From: Thermomicrobiaceae bacterium
GTDB taxonomy: Bacteria; Chloroflexota; Chloroflexia; Thermomicrobiales; Thermomicrobiaceae
Direction: 5' to 3'
Length of the DNA stretch: 7,709 nt
Assembly: GCA_025966355.1 (NCBI GenBank)
Contig: JAICWZ010000079.1
Location: 1 to 7,709, forward strand
The notes below the pieces were generated by a model, which had not been told where the DNA came from, did no database searches, and saw only the letters and a program-made list of their open reading frames with translations. Shown here in pieces: positions 1 to 4,874 of this stretch (within the stretch, counting starts at the first letter, position 1; every line of letters begins with the position of its first letter). The translations under genes and the position numbers were made by a program.

Positions 1-323
1 GCGAAGCCCTGGCCCCAGGCGCTCCGCTCGCCGATCATCAACGCGAGTTCCGCCTTACGATTGATGTCGTCGAGTTCGAATAACGTGACATAACCGACCG
101 GCTCGTCCTGAATCAGAATCGCCCAGACGAGCGCTCCATCCGCCTGGTTGCGCTCGTACCAGTCACGGATGACGGCCTCGTCGGGGGTATCCTGCGTGAT
201 CCAGTACCGCGTCACCTCGGGATCGGAGCGCCAGCGCCGCACCGCGTCGAAATGCTCCGGCCCAAGCGCCGTGAAGCGCAAGCGGGGGCCGGTGAGCGTG
301 GCGGGTTGCAGTGGACGAGACAT
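1..323 (-). CDS. GNAT-family N-acetyltransferase, RimJ/RimL-like (3' end cut by window)
   Basis: Reading leftward from ATG at 323, 107 complete codons remain open to the window edge. The protein begins MSRPLQPATLTGPRLRFTAL and continues with an R-W-R-S-D-P-E-V-T-R-Y-W stretch (residues 30-41). Both resemble the N-terminal strand and helix of RimJ/RimL-type acetyltransferases, which have a similar 'DPEV' segment. A central strand (V67-W-A-I-L-I, then P-V-G-Y-V-T-L around 75-81) and the E92-L-A-L-M-I-G-E-R-S-A-W-G-Q-G-F107 block match the family strand just before the acetyl-CoA pyrophosphate-binding loop. The window ends inside that loop, so the C-terminal third is missing. An AAGGAG ribosome site lies 5 nt before the ATG and supports this start. 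The family transfers acetyl from acetyl-CoA to an amine of a protein N-terminus or small molecule; the substrate cannot be told. It is transcribed divergently from the LLM gene. Confidence 0.88.
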   Translation of the reverse strand, partial: MSRPLQPATLTGPRLRFTALGPEHFDAVRRWRSDPEVTRYWITQDTPDEAVIRDWYERNQADGALVWAILIQDEPVGYVTLFELDDINRKAELALMIGERSAWGQGF

Positions 324-424
324 GATCGCTCCTTCGGACTCGTGGCCAGTTGATTGATAGGTCAGAGTGTACTGGGCGACCTGGTGGCGTGCCGATGGAC
401 GACGAATAGTGGTTTCACGTCACC

Positions 425-581
425 GTAGGGGCGACATTTATGGCGCCCTCGCCGATGTGCGCGCAGCGCACGAGGCGTGTTAATGGCGAGCGGATGACGA
501 ACGGCAACGCGATCGCTCGGGCAACGGGGAGGACGGGCGCCGCCTGAACGGCGCGCCGGGCGCGATCAATCGCTCCCCTAC
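425..581. repeat. Structured interspersed repeat, copy 1 (157 bp, GTAGGGG...CCCCTAC ends)
   Basis: The element is bounded by GTAGGGG (425-431) and its inverse CCCCTAC (575-581). It shares a 34-nt identical core (527-560) and shorter identical blocks (for example the GAGGCGTGT at 472-480) with the element at 7472-7624. Hairpins visible: left terminal 429-437/440-448 with one A-G mismatch; internal GTGCGC-gca-GCGCAC at 457-471; core GCGCCG-cctgaa-CGGCGC at 537-554; right terminal 558-577, built on GCGAT-ca-ATCGC. The terminal hairpins here differ in sequence from copy 2 but keep the fold. It carries no protein-coding gene, although short spurious frames run through it and encode a G-A-P-F-R-R-R-P-S-S string. 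It could be a MITE-like palindromic element or an RNA-structured repeat. No clear target-site duplication is visible. Confidence 0.85.
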
Positions 582-640
582 GGCGTGTGAGGCGGACGTT
601 GGGCGGCACATCGCCCATCGACGCGCCACCACCGCGCCTC

Positions 641-670
641 TTGACACCAGCCCCGGCGCCGGACGACGAT
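641..670 (+). promoter_or_regulatory. Possible sigma-70-type promoter for the LLM gene
   Basis: A perfect -35 hexamer TTGACA is at 641-646. The best -10 at a suitable distance is GACGAT (665-670) after an 18-nt spacer, which is weak. The TTGACA lies about 75 nt before the chosen ATG at 721. A small hairpin, TGGGCG-gcacat-CGCCCA (600-617), lies just upstream. The -35 is convincing alone; the full promoter is tentative. Confidence 0.35.
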
Positions 671-709
671 CGGATGAGAACGATGATGAAGAGAGCAGCA
701 TGATTGAAC

Positions 710-717
710 GGGAGGGG
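710..717 (+). promoter_or_regulatory. Ribosome binding site deciding the LLM start
   Basis: GGGAGGGG lies 3 nt before the ATG at 721, with its GGAGG core 5 nt away. The in-frame ATG at 700 has only a poor purine stretch (GAAGAGAG) ahead of it. This favours translation starting at 721. Nearly the same start signal precedes the histidinol-phosphatase gene. Confidence 0.75.
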
Positions 718-720
718 TCT

Positions 721-1539
721 ATGGCAGCATCACGACGTGGATTTGGTCTGGCGGCGGCTGTCGAGCCGGAGGTGATTCGCGGCGCGGCACAGCTGGCGGA
801 AGAATTGGGCTATCACTCGTTCTGGCTGAATGACAATGATCAGGGCGATGGATTGGAGGGGTTGGCCCAGGCGGCGGCGGTGACGAGCCGGATCATGCTC
901 GGCGTCGGCGTGATCGCGCTGTCGCGTAAGCCGGCCGAGCAGATCGTCGAGCATCTGCGCCAACTCGACGGCTCACAGGGCGGCGACGTGCGGCTGCCGC
1001 TCGATCGACTCTGGCTCGGTGTCGGGAGCGGCGCCGGAGGCAAAGGGGCGCTGGAGCGGGTGCGCGACGGACTGGAGACGCTGAACCGCGAGGCGAATAC
1101 AACCGTCTTCATCTCGGCGCTCGGGCCGCGTATGTCGCGACTGGCCGGTGAGTCGGCCGCCGGAGTCCTCTTCAACTGGCTAACGCCGGAGTTTTCCGAG
1201 ACGGCCAACGGCTGGGTGCGCGAGGGGGCGAAACGGGCCGGGCGACCGGTGCCGGTGCTCGCCTCATATGTGCGCGCCTCGCTCGGGCCGGATGGCGCCA
1301 GGCGGATGGCGAGCGAAGCGGCACGCTACAACGGCGTGCCGTCGTATGGAGCGCACTTCCAGCGCATGGGGATCGAGCCAGTGGCTGTCGGTATTCGCGG
1401 CGATACGGCGGACGATATTCGTCAGGCGTTAGCGCATTGGGAAGGGCGCCTCGACGAGATCGTGGTGCGTTCGATTACGGCCCACGACACACTCGAAGAG
1501 ACGTTGGCACTGGTGCGCGCCGGAGCGCCGGGGCACTAA
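721..1539 (+). CDS. LLM-class (luciferase-like) flavin-dependent oxidoreductase, short form
   Basis: A 272-residue protein starting at ATG 721, chosen for its strong ribosome site; an in-frame ATG at 700 would add seven residues. Features typical of the bacterial luciferase-like (TIM-barrel) family are an N-terminal region ending in F34-W-L-N-D38, then R57-I-M-L-G-V-G-V64 (barrel strand), L97-W-L-G-V-G-S-G104, and L134-G-P-R-M-S-R-L-A-G-E-S-A-A-G followed by V-L-F-N-W153. The last resembles the 'a.GP.ml.la...aDG.l.n' block of the family. These enzymes use reduced flavin (FMN, or F420 in some lineages) to oxidise or reduce small organic molecules in the cytoplasm. The sequence does not settle cofactor or substrate. 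At about 270 residues it is shorter than typical 300-350-residue members. It converges on the DinB gene and appears monocistronic. Confidence 0.82.
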   Translation: MAASRRGFGLAAAVEPEVIRGAAQLAEELGYHSFWLNDNDQGDGLEGLAQAAAVTSRIMLGVGVIALSRKPAEQIVEHLRQLDGSQGGDVRLPLDRLWLGVGSGAGGKGALERVRDGLETLNREANTTVFISALGPRMSRLAGESAAGVLFNWLTPEFSETANGWVREGAKRAGRPVPVLASYVRASLGPDGARRMASEAARYNGVPSYGAHFQRMGIEPVAVGIRGDTADDIRQALAHWEGRLDEIVVRSITAHDTLEETLALVRAGAPGH

Positions 1540-1563
1540 AAACACCGCGTACATTCGCGGTGT
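1538..1563 (-). terminator. Hairpin terminator reading leftward, possibly bidirectional
   Basis: An 8-bp perfect stem, ACACCGCG (1542-1549) with CGCGGTGT (1556-1563), has a 6-nt loop. On the minus strand it is followed by TTTT (the run of A at 1538-1541 on the plus strand). This is an intrinsic terminator geometry for leftward transcripts from the VOC-DinB operon. Read rightward it directly follows the LLM stop codon but lacks a T-run, so it would be a weak terminator or 3'-end stabiliser for that mRNA. Confidence 0.6.
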
Positions 1564-1581
1564 CTTGCGGTCACGAAGGGG

Positions 1582-1610
1582 TTGACAGGCTAGAACATCC
1601 GTGCTAATGT
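1582..1610 (+). promoter_or_regulatory. Consensus sigma-70-type promoter with extended -10
   Basis: A perfect TTGACA (1582-1587), a 17-nt spacer, then TAATGT (1605-1610) preceded by TGC, which makes an extended -10. Expected transcription start is about 1616-1618. It is the best promoter match in the window. It does not face any plus-strand gene: the next genes to the right (DinB, VOC) are on the other strand. It most simply drives the candidate RNA that starts right after it. Confidence 0.72.
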
Positions 1611-1615
1611 AGAGA

Positions 1616-1715
1616 GTACCGGTCGAGCTTTGGGTCAAGCGTTACCGACCGGTTCTCCTCTACTCTCCCCTTTTGGCCGTCGGGCGCCCCCACTCCCGAC
1701 GGCTCCCCCTTTAAG
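1616..1715 (+). ncRNA. Candidate small RNA in convergent gap (two hairpins, C/U-rich linkers)
   Basis: Directly after the consensus promoter the sequence forms hairpin 1: ACCGGTCG (1618-1625) with CGACCGGT (1646-1653), containing an inner GCTT/AAGC stem (1627-1630 with 1637-1640). A C/U-rich unpaired segment with TCTCCTCT and CTCTCCCCTTTT (1654-1674) follows. Hairpin 2 is GCCGTCGGG (1676-1684) with CCCGACGGC (1695-1703), a 9-bp perfect stem with a C-rich loop, then CCCCCTTT. The C-rich stretches are complementary to Shine-Dalgarno-like purine runs, which could suit a trans-acting RNA. I do not recognise it as 6S, SRP, RNase P, tmRNA, tRNA or a known riboswitch. The 3' end is uncertain because the T-run after hairpin 2 is short; read-through would be antisense to the end of the DinB gene. 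Whether it is transcribed is inference. Confidence 0.5.
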
Positions 1716-1746
1716 CGCTATTCTACGTGCTGGATCAGGTTATTGT

Positions 1747-2193
1747 CTACTCTTGAAACGCGGTCGCCAGCTGCGCCAGGTGCGCATTGTCGTGATCGAT
1801 CAATTGCTCGGTGATGTCCTCGACACTCAGCTCACCGCGCTGGTCGTGAATGCCGGTCCGTTCCCAATCCTTTAGCGCGAGGTTCATCAAGAGCGAGATC
1901 GTCTCACCCCGCTCGATGGCGAACGCTTCCAGCTCGGGTCGGAACGCGAGCCCCTCGCCGGGATCGGCCGGCAGTTTGCCCGGCTTGAAATAAGGTGTCT
2001 CCTGAGTCAGCGCCAGCTGCATGCGACCGCGATAGAGCTTTTCGACCTCGGCCATGTGTCGCAGGATGCGCGCCGCACCCCAATCGTCCGCGCTCCCGGC
2101 CGGCGGATTGTCGCCGTACCGCTCGGCAAGCTCCTGAATACGGGTGGTCGTATGCGAGAGGTCATCGAGCATCTCGCCAATAGCATCGGTCAT
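1747..2193 (-). CDS. DinB-like (DinB/DfsB superfamily) putative metal-dependent protein
   Basis: A 148-residue protein. It begins with a helical segment (M-L-D-D-L-S-H... up to about residue 26), then W38-G-A-A-R-I-L-R-H46-M-A-E, a middle helix, and a C-terminal L131-I-D-H134-D-N-A-H138-L-A-Q-L. The histidines H46, H134 and H138 fit the three-His metal site of the DinB four-helix-bundle superfamily, which includes thiol-dependent transferases and many proteins of unknown role. Length is normal for the family. The start ATG at 2193 has GGAAGGA upstream, but with a long spacing of about 11 nt. It lies 29 nt after the VOC gene stop, so the two are probably co-transcribed. Its 3' end faces the small-RNA candidate and the leftward terminator at 1538-1563. 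The exact reaction cannot be named. Confidence 0.78.
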   Translation of the reverse strand: MTDAIGEMLDDLSHTTTRIQELAERYGDNPPAGSADDWGAARILRHMAEVEKLYRGRMQLALTQETPYFKPGKLPADPGEGLAFRPELEAFAIERGETISLLMNLALKDWERTGIHDQRGELSVEDITEQLIDHDNAHLAQLATAFQE

Positions 2194-2222
2194 CGCGTCG
2201 TTGTTCCTTCCGTAGCGGTCGT

Positions 2223-2807
2223 TTAATGGCTGGCGGTATCGGTCAGATGCCAGGTGATGCCGTACGGATCGCGGAAACGGAAGGCATGCAGATCGTCCTG
2301 GATCACCGGATAGGAGCGGATCAGCACGGTGCCGCGCAGGAAGCCGAGCGATTCGCTCGAGACGCGCAGCCCGACGTGCGCCAGGCGCGGCTCGAGCATG
2401 ATGGCGCCATGCCCGGCGTTGAGCAGCAGGAGCGTGATCGGGCCGTTGTGCAACACGACCAGTTCCGGGTAATAGCCGCTGTTGAGCCCCTCGGTCCAGT
2501 CGAAATCGATCGGCATGATCTCCCAGTCGTCAGCGGTGCGACGGGCACGCGCGACGACGTCCATCTCGAAGAGATCGTGGTAGAACGACTCGGCTCGCTG
2601 GATGCTGGCAACGCGCAGGGCGATGTGATCGAAGGCTTGCAGATCGAGCGTGTGCTCGGCCGCAATGATGGCTGTGCCGCGCGGAATATCGAGCCCGTAG
2701 GGAAAGCCGCTCTCGGTCGTATTGCTTGGAGCCGGCACATTTGCCGCCACCGGCATGCGATCAGTTGGCGTCTCTGCCTCCGACTGCGCATCACTTCGAT
2801 CGGCCAT
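2223..2807 (-). CDS. VOC-fold (glyoxalase/bleomycin-resistance/dioxygenase) family protein
   Basis: A 194-residue protein. After an N-terminal extension of about 55 residues rich in A, S, P, T and E, a VOC module begins at F59-D-H61-I-A-L-R-V with R71-A-E-S-F-Y-H-D-L-F80, the usual strand-helix opening. The second half has L142-A-H144-V-G-L-R-V and A175-F-R-F-R-D-P-Y-G183-I-T-W-H-L; D-P-x-G near the C-terminus is a hallmark of the superfamily. H61 and H144 are likely metal ligands. The usual final Glu of 'W-E-L' is replaced by H187, so ligand chemistry may differ. The family covers isomerases, dioxygenases and antibiotic-binding proteins; the substrate is unknown. The start at 2807 has AAGGGGGAG just upstream, but M18 is an alternative start that would drop much of the poorly conserved extension. 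First gene of a probable operon with the DinB-like gene. Confidence 0.8.
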   Translation of the reverse strand: MADRSDAQSEAETPTDRMPVAANVPAPSNTTESGFPYGLDIPRGTAIIAAEHTLDLQAFDHIALRVASIQRAESFYHDLFEMDVVARARRTADDWEIMPIDFDWTEGLNSGYYPELVVLHNGPITLLLLNAGHGAIMLEPRLAHVGLRVSSESLGFLRGTVLIRSYPVIQDDLHAFRFRDPYGITWHLTDTASH

Positions 2808-2849
2808 CGCTCCCCCTTACCTCCACGCCTCATCCTTGACCTATCGGCC

Positions 2850-2859
2850 ATTGTAGCAC
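2850..2859 (-). promoter_or_regulatory. Extended -10 element for the VOC-DinB operon
   Basis: On the minus strand the sequence reads GTGC-TACAAT (TACAAT at 2850-2855), a near-consensus extended -10. No good -35 is found 16-18 nt upstream (CCGCTG). The predicted start of about 2843 gives a leader of about 36 nt to the ATG at 2807. Confidence 0.5.
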
Positions 2860-2883
2860 TGAACGTGTCGAGCAGCGGGGCGG

Positions 2884-2889
2884 TATGAT
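2884..2889 (+). promoter_or_regulatory. Possible -10 element for the histidinol-phosphatase gene
   Basis: TATGAT (2884-2889) is one base from consensus and lies about 38 nt before the ATG at 2928. No convincing -35 is present at 16-18 nt. It sits in the divergent region shared with the VOC operon promoter, so the two transcripts would diverge from start sites about 50 nt apart. Confidence 0.35.
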
Positions 2890-2916
2890 GTGCAAGATTG
2901 GTGAGCAGCCAACAAC

Positions 2917-2924
2917 GGGAGGGG
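2917..2924 (+). promoter_or_regulatory. Ribosome binding site deciding the histidinol-phosphatase start
   Basis: GGGAGGGG lies just before ATG 2928, with its GGAGG core 5 nt away. The frame stays open further upstream (TTG 2898, GTG 2901), but those have no comparable site and the conserved domain begins only nine residues after ATG 2928. This supports 2928 as the start. Confidence 0.75.
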
Positions 2925-2927
2925 TGT

Positions 2928-3746
2928 ATGGCCGAGGCAGGTGGAACGAGCTACCACACACATAATCACTATTGCGATGGCATCGGCGAAATTGCCGAGA
3001 TGATCGAGGCGGCGATCGCCGCCGGGCTGAGCGAGATCGGCATTTCGAGTCATGCGCCGTTGCCGTTCGCGACCGGATGGACGATGCCGCCCGAGCGGCT
3101 AGAGGAATACGCCGCCGAAGTGCGCGAAATGCAGCGGCGCTATGGCGATCGGATCAAGGTGTACTTCGGTGCCGAAATCGATTACATCCCGAACTCCGAG
3201 GTCACCGCGTTTCAAGAGCGGGCGATCTTCCCGCTCAATTTTGACTATTTCGTCGGCTCAGTCCACTTCCTCGGCCAGCCCCAGGTCCCCCGCTCGTTCG
3301 ACGATACCGAGTCGGGGTTTCACGCAATTCTCACGGAAGAGTATGCGGGCGACATTTCGGCGATGGTGACTGATTACTACCAGCGGATGAGCCGGGTGCC
3401 GGAAATCCCTGGCGTCAGGATCATCGGCCACCTCGACCGGATCAAACGTTGGAACGCCGAGCGACGTGATTTCACCGGTGATGAGCCGTGGTATCGCGCC
3501 GCCATCGAAGAGACGTTGCGGGCGCTGGCCGGATCCGGGACGATCGTGGAGTTGAATACATCCGGCTGGCGCAAAGGCCCTGATGAGCCGTATCCCGCAC
3601 CATGGATTCTGGCGCGATGTCGCGACTTCGGCATCCCGATCACCATCAACAGCGACGCGCATAGTCCGGCTGAGGTCGATTCTGGTTTCGATCGCGCTCG
3701 TGCCCTGCTGGCTGATCTCGGTATTACGCCGGTCGTACTTGGCTGA
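2928..3746 (+). CDS. hisJ: PHP-domain histidinol-phosphatase (HisJ/HisK type)
   Basis: A 272-residue cytoplasmic enzyme predicted to hydrolyse L-histidinol phosphate to L-histidinol in histidine biosynthesis. All PHP-domain metal motifs are present in order: H10-T-H12-N-H14 with D17-G18; S41-H42-A-P; G81-A-E83-I-D85-Y; F108-V-G-S-V-H113; I166-G-H168-L-D170; and N241-S-D243-A-H245 near the end. V-E-L-N-T-S-G-W-R-K followed by P-Y-P is also characteristic of the HisJ family, which has a length of about 260-280. Start at 2928 rests on the GGGAGGGG site. No other his gene is in the window, so the gene is apart from any histidine operon here. Other PHP phosphoesterases share the metal motifs, but the HisJ-specific segments make this assignment likely. 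Confidence 0.85.
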   Translation: MAEAGGTSYHTHNHYCDGIGEIAEMIEAAIAAGLSEIGISSHAPLPFATGWTMPPERLEEYAAEVREMQRRYGDRIKVYFGAEIDYIPNSEVTAFQERAIFPLNFDYFVGSVHFLGQPQVPRSFDDTESGFHAILTEEYAGDISAMVTDYYQRMSRVPEIPGVRIIGHLDRIKRWNAERRDFTGDEPWYRAAIEETLRALAGSGTIVELNTSGWRKGPDEPYPAPWILARCRDFGIPITINSDAHSPAEVDSGFDRARALLADLGITPVVLG

Positions 3747-3762
3747 ACCTAAATAGCACGAT

Positions 3763-3793
3763 GCCGAAATGACGCATGAACTTGCGTCTCGGC
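3763..3793. other. Stem-loop between hisJ and the amidase gene
   Basis: GCCGA (3763-3767) pairs with TCGGC (3789-3793), and GACGC (3771-3775) with GCGTC (3784-3788), around an 8-nt loop and a 3-nt AAT bulge. It starts 16 nt after the hisJ stop. There is no T-run, so it is a weak terminator candidate at best. An alternative pairing exists: GCCGAAA (3763-3769) with TTTCGGC (3807-3813). Confidence 0.45.
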
Positions 3794-3825
3794 CGCACGA
3801 GTGGCGTTTCGGCTACCGCGCTACC

Positions 3826-3835
3826 GTGCTACAGT
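3826..3835 (+). promoter_or_regulatory. Extended -10 element for the amidase gene
   Basis: GTGC-TACAGT (TACAGT at 3830-3835) is an extended -10 resembling the one ahead of the VOC operon. The -35 at 17 nt (TTTCGG) is poor. The predicted leader to ATG 3885 is about 42 nt. It suggests the amidase gene has its own promoter rather than depending on read-through from hisJ. Confidence 0.45.
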
Positions 3836-3884
3836 GCGCATCTGAGCTGATGACATCGCTGCTGACGTACGCAGGAGGACGACG

Positions 3885-4769
3885 ATGCACGAGATACGCG
3901 CCGGACGCACCACCTTTGCCTTTCGACCGGATGCCGAGCCGGTGCTGCGCATTCAGCCGGGCGAGACGGTTCGCTTCGAGACCTCGCCGGAGCCGGTCGA
4001 ACGGCTCTTCGCGGCGGGCGACAAGTGGATGGACGCGCTCGATATCGCCGCCATCAACGCGGTGACCGGGCCGGTCTACATCGAAGGTGCGGCTCCCGGC
4101 GATGCCATCACCGTCGAAATCCTTGATGTGCAACCGGGCGACTGGGGCTGGAATGCCTTCATTCCGGGGTTCGGGCTGATCGACGGCCACCTGCCGGCGC
4201 CGATGCTGCGGCGCATCCCGATTCGCGACGGCCGCGTCATCATCTCGGAGCGCATCTCGCTACCGGTCGAACCGATGATCGGCTGCCTTGGGCTGGCACC
4301 GGCTATTGGCGAGACCTCGACGCTCCAGCCGCCCTATCCCTGGGCCGGCAATTACGACCTGCTCGAAGTGAAGCCGGGGAACACGATTCTCTTTCCGGTG
4401 CAGGTGCCGGGCGGACTCTTCTCACTCGGCGATCTGCACGCGGGGATGGGTCGGGCCGAGGCGACCTTCGTCTCGATCGAATGCCCCGGCACGGCGACCG
4501 TGCGCCTCGGGCTGCGCAAGGGGATGACGCTGCCGACGCCGCGCATCGAAGCGCCCGACCGCGTCTACACGATCGGCCTCTGCAACGATCTCGATTTTCA
4601 CATTGCCCGCGTACAGGCGGTCGCGCTGATGTTCGATTACCTGACGAAAGAACGCGGCCTTTCGGCGGAAGACGCCCACGTCGTCATCTCCGCCTGCGTC
4701 GACCTCGACTTCGGCGGTCCGACCGCGGCCATCGTCCTGGCGAGCGTGCCGCTGGCTGTGCTGGGGTAG
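3885..4769 (+). CDS. Acetamidase/formamidase family protein
   Basis: A 294-residue protein starting at ATG 3885, with GGAGG 6 nt ahead. It matches the acetamidase/formamidase (FmdA/AmdA) family: V60-T-G-P-V-Y-I-E-G-A-A-P-G-D73 (the 'GPI.V.GA.PGD' block), M131-I-G-C-L-G-L-A-P-A140, P152-W-A-G-N-Y-D158 (in place of the usual G-G-N-M-D), and P171-V-Q-V-P-G-G-L-F-S-L-G-D183-L-H185-A-G-M-G-R-A-E192 (the 'GD.H..QG.GE' block). D183 and H185 are kept, but the usual Q-G-D-G-E is altered to M-G-R-A-E. Members hydrolyse short aliphatic amides to the acid and ammonia in the cytoplasm; substrate is not determined. It follows hisJ by 138 bp in the same direction, with its own putative promoter, and no transporter or regulator is adjacent. 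Confidence 0.87.
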   Translation: MHEIRAGRTTFAFRPDAEPVLRIQPGETVRFETSPEPVERLFAAGDKWMDALDIAAINAVTGPVYIEGAAPGDAITVEILDVQPGDWGWNAFIPGFGLIDGHLPAPMLRRIPIRDGRVIISERISLPVEPMIGCLGLAPAIGETSTLQPPYPWAGNYDLLEVKPGNTILFPVQVPGGLFSLGDLHAGMGRAEATFVSIECPGTATVRLGLRKGMTLPTPRIEAPDRVYTIGLCNDLDFHIARVQAVALMFDYLTKERGLSAEDAHVVISACVDLDFGGPTAAIVLASVPLAVLG

Positions 4770-4787
4770 ACGGGAAGGAACGGATTC

Positions 4788-4861
4788 CTCGCGCGGAGAC
4801 GCAGAGACGCAGAGAATTTTTATAAATTAAGAACTCTGCGCTCTCTGCGTCTCTGCGCGAG
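4788..4861. repeat. Long palindromic intergenic repeat (CGCAGAGA type), likely bidirectional terminator
   Basis: The left arm 4788-4814 and right arm 4834-4861 are inverted copies with one mismatch and one extra base, separated by a 19-nt A/T-rich loop (4815-4833). Each arm contains repeated GACGCAGAG/CTCTGCG units. The type is familiar to me as a widespread intergenic palindrome in diverse bacteria, often mis-annotated as small proteins rich in R-R-D-A-E or L-C-V-S-A. It sits between convergent genes, 18 bp after the amidase stop and 13 bp from the glycosidase stop. The loop's T-rich and A-rich stretches lie inside the hairpin rather than after it, so any termination would rest on the stem itself. 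Confidence 0.85.
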
Positions 4862-4874
4862 ATAATCGTCTTCT

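Noticed and set aside
366..371. A possible -10 (TACACT on the minus strand) for the acetyltransferase gene.
   Set aside because: No supporting -35 hexamer lies at 16-18 nt and there is no extended -10, so it is not better than chance.
480..701. Small minus-strand frames across repeat copy 1, and similar ones across copy 2 (7289-7612), with a shared G-A-P-F-R-R-R-P-S-S string.
   Set aside because: The shared peptide comes only from the repeat core read backwards; the frames differ elsewhere, have no ribosome sites and run into neighbouring genes.
1675..1715. Hairpin 2 of the RNA candidate as a strong intrinsic terminator.
   Set aside because: The stem is good, but it is followed by CCCCCTTT rather than a long T-run, so I kept it only as part of the RNA candidate with an uncertain 3' end.
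1630..1875. An 81-codon plus-strand frame starting with TTG in the LLM-DinB gap.
   Set aside because: It starts inside hairpin 1 of the RNA candidate, has no ribosome site, and its second half is antisense to the DinB-like gene, which has family features.
2226..2888. A 220-codon plus-strand frame across the VOC gene.
   Set aside because: It is antisense to a gene with clear VOC motifs, shows no recognisable domain and has no ribosome site.
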